The translations under genes and the position numbers were made by a program. A stretch of 64,000 nucleotides of DNA from the NCBI GenBank assembly GCA_951230915.1, contig OX579638.1, forward strand, positions 2,994,696-3,058,695. The letters run 5' to 3'. Positions 23,001 to 32,649 of this stretch are shown piece by piece. This DNA comes from Antitrichia curtipendula. Lineage: Eukaryota > Streptophyta > Bryopsida > Hypnales > Leucodontaceae. The first letter of the stretch is position 1. The number at the start of each line of letters is the position of its first letter. The notes below the pieces were generated by a model. It saw nothing but the letters and a program-made list of their open reading frames with translations, was not told the origin of the DNA and made no database searches.

Positions 23001-23210
23001 CGATTCGGCCATCGGTAGGGTTGTTGAGGAAGTCCTCATTGGGGACATAATTGGAATGATCTGCCCAGCTTCGCCTAAACCGCCGGTGTGAGTCTTGACG
23101 CGCTCCCGCTCCAGCCGCTTCACCCGCCTCTGGCATGCCGGCAATTGCAATTGGAGCCGGCCTTGTGCTACGAGCCTCGCAGCCTCCTTCGCCGACACTT
23201 GTGAGGTCAT
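20076..23210 (-). CDS. piggyBac transposase (DDE_Tnp_1_7), 1,044 aa, apparently intact
   Basis: It cuts and reinserts the element at TTAA through a hairpin intermediate (family knowledge). Residues 1-570 are a long low-similarity region, with a Gly/Lys-rich basic segment and an acidic stretch (about residue 470-545). The transposase core starts near FFEPFWPL (about residue 572). The three catalytic aspartates are visible in CVDEIMIPHRGR (about 714), VVTDRFFSS (about 793) and MRGVDLVNQ (about 906), followed by HKWWHR. The C-terminus carries a Cys/His-rich zinc-binding module (CVICGRKHKRLCPGCGGAYM...C), as in piggyBac proteins that bind their termini. No stop or frameshift interrupts it. The first ATG is at 23210, but the reading frame of the N-terminal part overlaps another ORF, so the true start, or a splice that joins the two, is uncertain. 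The length is above the roughly 600 aa usual for piggyBac because of the N-terminal extension. Confidence 0.93.
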   Translation of the reverse strand: MTSQVSAKEAARLVAQGRLQLQLPACQRRVKRLERERVKTHTGGLGEAGQIIPIMSPMRTSSTTLPMAESPVLYLPANRRRLELFPTRPSQGQEEAAEIPTPLIVWDPADALLTNLTEVGNLPGNNLKTSGSLKGRFEGMPKEGIPVSPQTMEGRGESDLDPLLYSQMAGKNGRGRRRGKNVGGGGMKKNVHEEEIAGQGGKGRARKNGKKGKGSNSRVAAVDIGTPAGWFTPAIRVELQQSPRQLRSNVSMNLIFRMQDARHGLERLVSGEAFGEITNCVEDTGVQEETLMDCKETPGSGCESAEQLRIIREGKHVLVDAGESPNMRRGRDSLDWYNSCSKGGGCMHLRGAHDNLATSTLLFEDTVVTHVSVPRVLLGLSFIDGSDSMLIGEVTREFQHIITEALIYKVDFGGVIGVVAVEKDKCIPINGREGIVATVGAEASIIDLPMSTQDSTFTLELPTYLKAAGDDNDLAAADPDWEAEFEDWQGNSDSGNSDWILSDDGSDPEVVEDSVLTEPDLDFESFRFAHRYAPEHWEDLNTTLLQDRFPFTGPTPGPVRRVSRRPVATHEFFEPFWPLETIQKICDHTNLYARQPRYNNNAKKNGGSKWEEVTPSDIRCWLGICIYMGLKKLPNTRLYWDRKSFFGCPLIKGAMRRGRFEQICSNIHLVDNSALVVDKADVSYDKIVKVRWLLESFVQICKQLYNCERHICVDEIMIPHRGRRCAIKQYMPAKPVKYGIKVWCCANSKSRYVYDLEVYTGRKGLTTEKDLGLKVVKALVSDLKGLGHVVVTDRFFSSPRLFDDLFKLGFLATGTVMPNRADMPPNLGKYTHVAGERGGIIVQMHRSRRMCAIIWFDRIPVCLLSTSVDPIGEGTLCMRWTRREGRKAFHTSTILLEYQEMMRGVDLVNQCRMEYTAQLKSHKWWHRLLLFVLDTSLGNSYVLYKSHASTLKQKRLMSRIQFHYAIAGWLCDGEVRPGRTAASFNRSNHGLHYSAKHEKLRAKCVICGRKHKRLCPGCGGAYMCEGPCYLKVHTIPKYAAKVLK

Positions 23211-23526
23211 TCTCGTCGGGCCAAATGTCCCTCACCACCCGGAACAACGTGTCAGGGAAGTCACGTTGATGCTTCCAACCAAGTATATAAGCGACGTTGC
23301 TATAAAAGAGGATCCTGAAATGTGTCGCCTTCAACACCGGTGGTAGCTGTCGTATTCTACTGCAACGAGGGAGCGAGAGCAAATGGTCGCAGTTCAAGCA
23401 ATTCAGGATCCGATTCCGCTGCAGTGAAGTTGCCTCAATCTCCAGTAGCCAACTCTCAATGACGCGGGCCTGCTCCACGAGAGATTGTGGGATTTGGAGA
23501 CGCAACTCATTCTCTAAATTCACCAT
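22735..23526 (-). CDS. Accessory ORF of the piggyBac element, overlapping the transposase
   Basis: An open frame runs upstream of and overlaps the transposase by 476 bases in a different frame. The frame is open from 24003, but the most protein-like start is the ATG at 23526 (MVNLENELRLQIPQSLVEQA), giving about 263 residues. The first 100 residues look helical and Cys-containing (NCLNCDHLLSLPRCSRIRQL), followed by ATHFRILFYSNVAYILGWKH. The overlapping part is Pro/Arg/Ser-rich and may not be translated. It could be the true N-terminal exon of the transposase, spliced into the second frame, or a separate protein. No family is recognised. Confidence 0.5.
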   Translation of the reverse strand: MVNLENELRLQIPQSLVEQARVIESWLLEIEATSLQRNRILNCLNCDHLLSLPRCSRIRQLPPVLKATHFRILFYSNVAYILGWKHQRDFPDTLFRVVRDIWPDENDLTSVGEGGCEARSTRPAPIAIAGMPEAGEAAGAGARQDSHRRFRRSWADHSNYVPNEDFLNNPTDGRIAGPLPACESAEVRIVPHQTIARTRGGCRNSNSPDSLGSSGRSAYKPHRSREFARKQSEDQWLIKGEVRGHAKGGDSSFTPNNGGEGRE

Positions 23527-24505
23527 CTTGCTTCTGAGTCTAATCGAACAAAGGTACACCCGACAGCACATTTGCGAAGATTGGAAGTAGTGGCCGGAGA
23601 TAAAAACACATAAAAACCTAAAGCTAGAAACCCCACTACGCGATTTCATCACGAAACCGCAATCAGAATTTGGAGCAGGATTACGACCTCGCGGTACGCG
23701 CCGTAGTCGCCGCCTAGTTCTACCAATCGTCGCCATCGCAAGGACAACTAAACCGCTCCCTCTCAAATTCCACTCTCGCCTCTGATGCGTCCTTGCGGGA
23801 ATCCAAAGCTCTTCAGACCGCCCACTCACAATCTCGCAATCAAAACCCAAAGCCCTCGTACGTGCAAGAGGCAGTCCTATATTGTTTCTAAACTCTGTGA
23901 GGAAGACGTTTTCGTGGGACCAATCTTTGCTGATGGCGGGAACGGCCATGTTCTGAAGGACGGACAAGTGCCCATCAACGGCATTTTTCCGGGTTGCCTC
24001 CATACACCCGGACCTGGCAAGTTGAGTTGGCCGGGTACGTGTCCACTCTGCAGGGGGACCCTAAACTGCCAATGTGGCCTTACAAATTGAAGGACAAGTC
24101 GAATGTTGAATTTATCAAATTCTCCCTTTTGAGCATTTCCAGCCTAATAATTTTGTAGTTAACCACTTTTCAAAATTAAATGATAATTTTCCATTATTGA
24201 GCTGTGAAATCACGTTGAGGACAGATTGTGTCCCCAAGGTCGTTCTGGGGTTAAAGCTATTCTTTGGGCAGATGTTGTGTGAAATTTTCAAAGGAAAAAA
24301 AATAAAATGTTCATTTGTAGTGAGTTGCCCTAAATTGCAATGTTGCCAAAAACCAATGTTTGGACCTTTAGGTGTTAATTATCTCTAAACAACCAAGTCA
24401 TTAGTGAAGAAGTTGTGTTGATAGTTTCCTCCAAATAAATTTTGGAGGCCACATGTGAACTAACTGTCCATCATTCATTCTATTATATACTCCAAAGTAC
24501 TTAAG

Positions 24506-24800
24506 GTAATAGGCTTAAAAACTGCATAGATTCTAAAATGACCCACCTCTTCAAATGTACACTATGTGTACATATTGCTTTTTCATAGCCTTCAACAATG
24601 TACAAAAGATGTACATTTCATGAGGTGGGCGATTTTAGAGCCCTATGCCATTTCAACTTCAAAATTTTATAGCTAATCCCACAGAGTTCCAAAAAATATG
24701 AAACGACTTGGGTTAAATGCCAATTCCACTTGTTTTTTTCAAGGAAATTACTGAAAATTGTGTCAAGAGCTCTGAGGTGGGCAATTTATGGACCTGTTAT
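24506..24800 (+). mobile_element. Family F inverted-repeat element, copy 2 (about 295 bp)
   Basis: The left end (GTAATAGGCTTAAAAACTGC) and the complement of the right end (ATAACAGGTCCATAAATTGC) form imperfect terminal repeats. The interior has paired TGTACA palindromes around CTTTTTCATAGCCTTCA and the block ATATGAAACGACTTGGGTTA shared with 14.9 kb and 34.1 kb. It lies 130 bp from the palindromic A element. Confidence 0.65.
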
Positions 24801-25287
24801 CACTAGATTCGAAAACATGACAGCTCCAACTGGAATAAGCGGTTAAGGACTTGAATGATGTCCTCCTGACTGTCTTCTAAGAACTACAAACAGGCCAATG
24901 ACTACTTTCAACAATGATCAGGGTCATGTCATTGGATGACAACTTGAGAAGACCGTGCGTTATTAATTATTATTGACGAGAAAATATCCCAAATCCTAGT
25001 ATGAACTTATTACTCCTACTACGTTACTGTATAATGAAGTCTGAAAGTTATGAACATTCAGTTCCGTATCATTTTCATAAATCACTTTCCCATATTTTAC
25101 ACAAAATTAAACTATCGTCATGATCCAGTTGAAGCAGCCAGCTTGCAAGTGGGTTGCAAGTTGCCAGCCAGTTTGGAACTTTGGAAATGCAGACAACTTT
25201 GGAGCCGTTATGTTTTCCTTGGTGAGGTTGGTCAATATGTTTCTAGTCAAATACCACCGTATTCATAATATATTATATGGCCACAAA

Positions 25288-25313
25288 GGGTTTTCAGGTC
25301 GTTCTAGGGTTAA
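25288..25313. mobile_element. Solo piggyBac-like terminus next to TTAA
   Basis: CAGGTCGTTCTAGGG followed by TTAA (25310-25313) matches, in complement, the CCCCAGAACGACCTTG terminus of the 5.4 kb piggyBac. No matching left end is visible within 1 kb, so this is a remnant or one end of a diverged deletion derivative. Confidence 0.5.
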
Positions 25314-26589
25314 TTGAGCAAGGGTGTAAGGAATGAATTTAGGTGCACCCTGGAACTCAATACATTTTATTAACACCACTCTCAACCATGAAGCGCTCTC
25401 ACGTCCATATTCTACATTGAATAGGGATTTAAAAAGGATCCGTACTAATTAATTGACATTACACACTATACAAGTATCTACCTTTGTTGTACATGAATAG
25501 TTATTGAAGTGTTCGGGTGGTGTACATCATGTTTCAAATATCTAAAGTTTTCTATAGTAAGTCCCTTTAATTTTTTGGTCCCCTTGATATCCCTATTCAA
25601 TGTAGATGATAAATAGAGGGCTTGCATGTACTATTTGATCCAACTAACTACTCATTCACCTAATGTAATATTTGAATGTTGAAAAGATAACCTTTCTTAA
25701 TGACCAATTTCATGAAATTTTGGAGAATGATTTTTCTATATAGAGATATAAGCAAAATTGTACCAAAATTTGTAAGGATCGAGGTGTTTAAGAGTTAACT
25801 CTAAAAGGATAGGTCCATGACCATTGATTTCAAGCCTCACTATCTATTATTTTGTTTGCTATTATTTTGCATCTAGATATGAATGAAAAAATTTATATTC
25901 ATAGGTTTGATGCAAGTCATGAAAATTTTCAATTTATTTAGGAAAAATTTGGAATTATTGTGAATTTTTAAAGAAAAAAATGAAGAAAACTCATAGTTTC
26001 TTAATATAAAATATATTTGGAAAATATGAAATTCTCACTACAAATGTATATTATAGATTTATAGAGTATAACATCACGATATAAATCAAAGTTACCATGT
26101 CAATCTAAAATTAGAAAATCAACAAACCACGATTATAGCCTTATAGGCCCATTGGCCCAAAGTTCATTTTGCTACAATCTCAAGCGAAGTCATCCATCAA
26201 ACACTTATATAGTCTTTGTGGCGCCCTTCTAGGATTAACTTTGCAAGGATGGAGCATTGGAGCCTATGAGGCTATGACCATCAAATTCCTTCACATTGTT
26301 AGCTTTATTTTACTTCTCTTTATGAAAGGATTTTTTGAGTCTTATTTTTCAAAGATGAAATCACATATCTTTAGTATGTCATAAAGTTTTCAGATTTTTT
26401 ATAAGGATTTGAAATTTTGAATTTTTTTTCTCTTAAATTTGAAATTGTTTAATATCAAGTAGAAATACAATTAAAAAATCTAAAAATCTCACTACAAGTA
26501 CATATTTCAGTGTAAGAAAAAATTCCACGTCATTCTATAATTAGAAAATCAATAGACTATGCTTAAAGTTCAAATCACTATAAAAAAAA
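25314..26589. other. Intergenic, AT-rich, nothing recognised
   Basis: No domains or inverted repeats were found. An open frame at 26169-26384 encodes a hydrophobic C-terminus but has no recognisable family. Confidence 0.4.
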
Positions 26590-26775
26590 CTTCAATTTTG
26601 TTAAATTGGCACAATTCCAATGCCAAAAATTGAAACTTATATGTACATATAGATCTAAGTTATCTATTTGAAATTTTGAATGTATGACAAGTATAGATTT
26701 ACATTTAAGAACAATTGTTTTGAAAGGTGCCAAAGTATTGGAATCACGTATTCTCAGTTTAGCAAAATTGACATT
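26590..26775. repeat. Copy of the dispersed repeat seen in the RLCK-like gene
   Basis: The order 'TTCAATTTTGTTAAATTGGC', 'CCAATGCCAAAAATTGAAAC', 'AAGGTGCCAAAGTATTGGAA' and 'TTTAGCAAAATTGACATTTA' parallels the copies at 6.9-8.4 kb. Confidence 0.5.
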
Positions 26776-26778
26776 TAA

Positions 26779-26998
26779 CCCTTAAACGGCGGGCTCATAA
26801 CCGTGGAATCATATGTTTTGACACTGTGTGAATTGTTGGATTGAAATAACGCAAAGGCACTCATTGGAACATAAACTACTGCAGATGATCTTTCCTTTTC
26901 ACACAAAATTGGGAGGATGAATAGTTGCACTTCTGTCTTACAAAGAGAGATTTTTTGTCATTCATTGGCCAAAAAACATCCTTGGCGGTGTTTATGGG
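26779..26998. mobile_element. Small TTAA MITE, family C (220 bp)
   Basis: TTAA lies at 26775-26778 and 26999-27002. The left end CCCTTAAACGGCGG and the complemented right end CCCATAAACACCGCC are inverted repeats. Non-coding. It directly abuts, or inserted into, the dispersed repeat at 26590. Confidence 0.75.
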
Positions 26999-27362
26999 TT
27001 AAATATCAAATTTTTGAAATTGTAGACTTGCACTAGACACAAGACTTCATTAACTTCATTTCATAAGTTCATTTAGGTGTTTGGATAGGGATTTTGATTA
27101 AAATGGCAGATTCCATAAGCCATATTCAAACCGTGTAGTCTAAACCATAAAAGTGCCATCTAGAAAAAGTATAGATTTCAGACCACACTATCTAAATTGT
27201 AATGGAACGGCGCCATTTTAATGAAATTCCCTATGTGGGTGCAAATTTTAAAAAGAACGGATTTATGTACTGCCTTACTGGAGTTTTTCCACTTAAAAAA
27301 TGCATGCGTGTATTTTAGGGGAAGAGTTAATATGTAAGAGGCAGGTCCATAATCATAATCAT

Positions 27363-27585
27363 GATCGGGGTGGATTGACCCCCTCGCTTGGCCTTACGAG
27401 GGCCTAGGGGTGCATGTAAAAAAAAAGCCCCCTATTTTGTGCCATTCCAGGGTATATTCTTGACTTCATTCAACAAATTTGGGGTCTCTGATCGCAAATA
27501 TGAATTCAAAATTTGCAAAAAAAATAATGTGCAAAAAACAGGGTTTGCCCGCAGGGCCGAGCGAGGGGTTCAGTTCTCCCTGGCC
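27363..27585 (+). mobile_element. Family E MITE, copy 2, with CATAATCAT duplication
   Basis: Flanked by a perfect 9-bp repeat CATAATCAT (27354-27362 and 27586-27594). The ends pair: GGGGTGGATTGACCCCCTCG at the left against CGAGCGAGGGGTTCAGTTCT at the right. The interior has the AAAAAGCCCCCTATTTTGTG and ATATGAATTCAAAATTTGCA blocks of the family. An 8-9 bp duplication fits hAT or Mutator-type mobilisation (inference). Confidence 0.85.
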
Positions 27586-28084
27586 CATAATCATGAGGTG
27601 AGGATTGCAACCACCCCTGCCCAGCCTGGGACGTGGGTGGCTGTAGAAACCGAGGGAGGCTTTTACCAGATAGGTTCACGTACTAGCTACAGATCAGACG
27701 ATTCAGATCAAACTAGACAGTCGTCAATTGCAAGTGGGCGGCTGTCCCGGGGGCTGTCCCTGCTCAAAATATCCACCATTCGGAAGCACTGTCGGTTGCA
27801 ACGCAAGTTGGAGGCGAAAGTTCTCCTTTGTCTCTTCCATTGCAAGTTGGTAACTTATTACCGGTACCAGCGCACTGCATCCAGCACCCTTTCGCCAACC
27901 TTTTTGACGATATTAACCTCTGTCGGGCATGCAAACAATCGTAACTCCCATCTCTCTAATCGATCGGTACCATGCATGTCCAGCTAGAGTCGATCTGTGG
28001 TGTCCATCTTGGGTCGATGAGCTTCGAAACGCCAACTGATCAACGTACCCCGAAGTACTCTCAGCGGCACACACTACCGATGGC

Positions 28085-29010
28085 TCTGTTGAAGAAGCTC
28101 GATCAGTGCTTACTGAAAATAATTCCAATTGCGACAGTCGGAGAAATCGGTGACAGAGCAAGTGCAAGGATATCAATAGTGCCGAATTCGAGACAGCGCT
28201 CTGGTTCAGTACGTACTGCAATCATAATTCGACAGTCGAAGAATCATATTATATCAGGGAGTGCGTGAAGGATATCAATACAGCCAAAACAACACTCGGA
28301 TTCAGTACTGAAATAAATAATGATTCTGTGGTCGGAGAAATCAGTAAGGGAACGGATATCAATAGTGCCGAAACGACACTCTGGTTCAGTACTGAAATTA
28401 TAATTCTGCAGTCGGAGAAAGCAGTGAGTGAACGGATATCAATGGTCGGAGCCAAAACAGCACTCTGATTCATTACTGAATTAGTTATTATTTTACAGTC
28501 GGAAATCAGTGAGTGGCGATGTAAACGCCAGTTCCGATGAAATTGGCGGAATTTCATTTGCCATTTTGATATTTCTCATTTGCTTGGTGTGCCTATGGAT
28601 ATGCAAATTAATATGCAAACTGCATTTAACGTCAATTTTTGGCGATACTTTGCCACGGTTCAGGTCTTCAGGACGTACGCCCGGCCCAAAACCAAAATCT
28701 ATACCCGTCCTAGTTTGTGGCGATGTTTTTCCTCCACTATATTGCACACTGGCGCTAATCTACGATTTTCAGCTAGTATATCTCGGCTCCCCAAGTCATT
28801 TCGTTTGCTTTCTTTGGGGGTCCACTACGCCATTTTCATGGAAATTTGACAAATTAACGAAATTCACGTTGAAGTCAACAGTGCCGGCCTAACCAGTTTT
28901 GGAAGCACTGAGATTATAATTAGACACCGGTGGTCTATAACAGGAAAGTCCGTGAGTGAAAGGATATCAATAAAGCCAAAACTGGTTGCAGCAATCTGGT
29001 TCAGTCATTC
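28085..29010. repeat. Tandem array of an 85-110 bp unit
   Basis: Five consecutive units at about 28085-28525 share 'CTGGTTCAGTACTGAAAT', 'CAGTCGGAGAAATCAGTGAG' and 'GGATATCAATAGTGCCGAAA' in the same order. A further unit lies at about 28925-29010. The 390-bp stretch between them (28526-28915) is unrelated and may be an insertion. It contains an open frame (28509-28892) with one hydrophobic segment and a PGPKPKSIPVL string that loosely recalls a cytochrome P450 N-terminus, but this is too weak to call. Confidence 0.7.
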
Positions 29011-31009
29011 AGAAGATAGCTAGATTCAGACCAGTTCTTTAAAAGTTCAATTTTCCTAGTTTGGTGGACCTGCATACCATTTGCCTAGTTTGGCAGAATT
29101 CACTGACCGTATTCGTTCCATATCTCACTTCGACGAATGAAACACATCTACTGAACAATCAGTACTGTCACCGGCAGAATGGTACCATCAGTAGATCGAT
29201 TGAGTAGCTAGCAGTGTAGTACTACGTCCTCTCCCCTAGGTAGCTTGATTGACAACATCGGTATGTGAGCTCCAAAAATTCTCATTGGGGCCAAGCAAAA
29301 GTCTTCAATGTTACATCCTGTCTAGTCACTAGTCTTAGCTATCACAATGTGTGGTCGACATCATGGTGAACAATTGCATGCGCCTACCGATAGATATGCA
29401 GAAAGGGATCGAGCTCTCCTTTAGTTCACAAACAAAAAGAAGACCAAGTCGATCGATTGAGACTTTCAAAGTATCACTGGTTTCTAAAGTCTTAAAGTTC
29501 GTAGAAACAATCTGAGCCCACAAATTAAAGCTAGGCAGCGTCAATCCTGGCTGATCGACATATATAGTCGATCGAGGTCACCACCAGGTACCTAAGCTAT
29601 GTCAATATGCAGCGCTGATTTTGAGACCCGACCCGGCCTGCTAAATCCTAACCATCGATATGTGATCAATTAAGGCTAATTGGGTAATTTGTCTAAGTTA
29701 GTTAATCGAATGAGCGCTAGATAGAAGAACTCTAAGCCTGATTGAGGCCTTACAGGTCCAATCCAAAGGCAGCTCAATTGTCAGTGCAAGTTTGGAGGCT
29801 GATATGGGATAACATCTCAGTCCGGCTGGCCAATACAATCATGTTTTGGAAGGTTTGATTGGGAGTTACATCATTCTCTCCCGTTTTGGAAGCAATATAC
29901 AGCTGATCCAATGGGACTGAGATTGACGTCACATTAATAAATGGTGGTGAAGTACTGAAGTGGTATAAAGTCGATCGCCATCCCACGAAATTGTGACTTG
30001 AACGTACTGGCACTTACTTGAGGATATGTATCATGTTTAGTGCGTCTGTTTCACATCTCCTTCTACGGTTCCGTATGTTTTTCAGTGACAAATGCAATCC
30101 CAAGGTTAAATGTTAATCATCCAGCAATATCAGTAACGAGAAAGTGTTAATTAGAGAAAGAAGATTTACTAAAATGCAGCAATCATTGTACTGGAAAATG
30201 GAGGAGAGCTGACTAAAAAGTAATCCGTAGCTGGCCAATATTGTCATGACAATGCATGTTCCTATCTACAAAATCTCGACCCATTCATTACCAGAAGCTC
30301 ACTCACGTTTGGAACTATGTCTGGACAAGTGGACATAGACTACCATTACATTCAATTCCACTTGTCACTGGGAAAAAAAGATGTAGAGGATAGATATTGT
30401 CGTGCAGAAGCTAGACTGGCGCTCTGATTCCAGAATCGAAAAGGGGCACGAAAATCAGTTTGTTTAAGTTTTCTTTTCTCTTGAACCTTTTCATGTTTCT
30501 TATTAATTCTTCACATGCATTATTCAAAGCCCGATGTACGATATTACCTTTCGGCAGTCCTTGGACTTTCGTTCCCAGTATCTCAAGCTGCGACGAAGAC
30601 TATTTAATTGGAACGGCGGTTATGGCTTCATTGGCTATTTCCAGCAAAGTAGAGGTGGCCACCGCCGCACCAGTCATTGGCTACATGTCATTCCCATGAC
30701 CAGAAAAGGTAGTAATCCACAAGGGGCCGGCGCTACACTCATGGACGCGTTACGTTCAAGCAGAATACGTACCGTCCCCAAACCGAATGTTGTTAAAGCT
30801 CTGGGTTTCTGGAACCCCAAGAAATATAATTTCCAGAAGCTATTTCCATTGATGCTGACAACACATTCACACGCAGATTCCAAAAGCTCAAGACTTACAT
30901 AGTTACATGCGTATGAGATGTCAACTAATTCCGACTGAATTTAAGCAAAAAAATTCACTGAAGCTCACGCATGCAGCATTGTCGACTTGGATTCAGCTAC
31001 AACGCCATG
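29011..31009. other. Intergenic, higher-GC, no recognisable gene
   Basis: Many ATCGATCG-like and GTCGATCGA strings and short open frames on both strands (for example minus 29335-29544 and 29774-30013, plus 30460-30902). None shows a known domain, and no splice chain is convincing. It could hold a decayed gene or a non-coding transcript. Confidence 0.35.
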
Positions 31010-31400
31010 CTTCTGCATAAGCACTGCACCAGTACGCAAGAATGTGAATGAAAATCATTGCCACACTCTGGGCATGACTGTACAATTCCATCACAGCCTT
31101 ATAATTGCATTTTGGTGCAGGTGCAGATGCAGAGACCTGACGTTGCAACTAGCTCAATCGACATGAAGGAGTAGTTGGTGTATATATAGTAATGTACGTG
31201 ACAATGAGTGCGTGACCCGGGTGACGGAGTGATTGCGGATATATGGGTCAGCAGCTGCAATGTAACGCCTCTGCATAAGCACTGCACCAGCGTCTGTGCG
31301 TCCCGCCAGCTTCCCATTCGGAAATGGTAGCTAAGCTTCACGGTCACTGACTGTGGTGCAGGTGCAGATGCAGATACATGACATTGCAGCACAGCTAATA
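31010..31400. repeat. Local duplication with a period of about 245-255 bp
   Basis: CTGCATAAGCACTGCACCAG occurs near 31013 and again near 31270. GGTGCAGGTGCAGATGCAGA occurs near 31119 and again near 31360, followed in both cases by 'TGACrTTGCA'. Two diverged copies of a duplicated block are therefore present. A minus-strand frame of 156 codons across it has no recognisable domain. Confidence 0.65.
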
Positions 31401-32299
31401 TTCTGCTCGACGCAGCGTAGATTCGTACCACTCTAGAGTTGGTCTGGAGAGCTACCTTCTCAGTCACTGCACGACCTTCCCAGTTACTGCACCACTGACT
31501 GAATGAAAGAAATAATTTCACCAGATAAACTCCTGACGTACAGGCGGGCCGGTCAGGCAAGCGGGCCACTAGTTTCCCAATAATATTAATCTCTAGCTAA
31601 TCCTAAGTACGGCCCGCGTCTATTCTGACAGCGAGCCCACAGATGCAGTACCGGATACTGTCTATCCTTGGCTATTTAAGTAGAAGAAACCCCCTCCAGC
31701 TAAAACAGGGCGTGGACGACATCGATACAGGTTGAATCATTGAACCGTGGACTCTACAGAAAAATATCTCCACGTTGACAGAGAGAGAGAGGATGGCCAC
31801 AAGGAGCCCGATAGAAATCAGTACACTAGCAGATAGATCGATATCAGTACTGGTAGAACTTCGTGCGATGGTATGGGTCCGTCACTGAATCACTAGCTAG
31901 TTGTATCCAGGGACACAAGCTAGAGACTGCAAGACTAGCGTAAGTTAGCGACGTGCTTGCAGGGTGCGTCGAAGTTTAAACCATGAGGACAAGCAATGGC
32001 TCATTACTTGCACGTACGCAACTACACTGTCACCGACGAGAAGGACGAAGGAACTGCAGATGTCGGGAAGACGAGCTACATCGAGTACTTAGAGCGAGAA
32101 GCTGCTGCCCAACACCACTGCTGCAGCTAGTGTGACGAACGGAAGGGAAGGGACGGTTCGGAAGGCGGCTGGCTACTAGCAGGTGGCCAGCAGGTACAGG
32201 ACGGGGACCGGATGGGGACCGGATGGCGGTAGTGAAAGCCCCCAAGTGAGTGCGTGAGTCCAGGTGAGATCGATGAGTGAAATAGGCAATTGGAGGGCG

Positions 32300-32306
32300 G
32301 TATATA
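32300..32306 (+). promoter_or_regulatory. Candidate TATA box
   Basis: GGCGGTATATAAAGAG is a near-consensus plant TATA context in a GC-rich setting, with a GC-rich leader following (32340-32640). No coding exon can be tied to it, so it could serve an unrecognised transcript or be chance. Another TATTTAAG lies near 31674. Confidence 0.35.
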
Positions 32307-32649
32307 AAGAGTTCTGAGGAAGATATGGTGATGAGTGAGTGGCGGCCCGCGGCCCCACGTCAGTCGTCAGTCGTCCGTCGTTTCGATCACCAGGCCTTGC
32401 TTTCTAGCTTGCTAGCTCGTCGTCCCCATCGCTGGCTGGAATTCATTCAAGGACCTGGATCATCATCAATTAAATTAGGGGCCGCAATCACTCGATCAGT
32501 TGCTGATTGGCAAGGCTATCCACAATTCGTCGCAATGCCGAAATGGCGGATGGACCACGAAGACCCACAGACACTGAGACGGCGCTGATTGGGACCGGCG
32601 GGACGCACGCGACGACGACTGCAACGGAGAAAACGAGGCGCTGGCAGAG

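Larger units (their letters stand above)
18867..24250 (-). mobile_element. Full-length piggyBac transposon (5,384 bp)
   Basis: The termini are inverted: the left begins CCCCAAAACGACCCTG, the right (complemented) begins CCCCAGAACGACCTTG. Each is directly flanked by TTAA (18863-18866 and 24251-24254), the piggyBac target duplication. Inside, on the minus strand, are a leader of about 720 bp, a small ORF (23526-22735), an intact transposase ORF (23210-20076) and about 1.2 kb of 3' non-coding sequence. The insertion site is an ordinary TTAA of the enclosing palindrome. With intact ends and transposase it is a credible autonomous copy, though expression is unknown. Confidence 0.93.
18352..24374. 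mobile_element. Palindromic family A derivative, split by an inserted piggyBac
   Basis: The outer TTAA sites are 18348-18351 and 24375-24378. The left end begins CCTTTAAAGGTCCAAACACT, which is the family A left terminus. The right end is its inverted copy (GTTTGGACCTTTAGGTG). The arms, including GCTTGGCGTGCAACTCGAGC against GTTGCACGCCAAGCAATGAA, are inverted repeats of about 300 bp, so the element consists of two left halves of family A. The right arm is interrupted at its internal TTAA (18863-18866) by the 5,384-bp piggyBac; removing it restores about 635 bp. Confidence 0.85.

Noticed and set aside
27388..27987. 199-codon open frame
   Set aside because: Its first third lies inside the family E MITE and the rest shows no domain.
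28509..28892. Possible cytochrome P450 N-terminus (hydrophobic segment plus PGPKPKSIPVL)
   Set aside because: The resemblance is limited to one short string; no heme-binding or other P450 motif is nearby.
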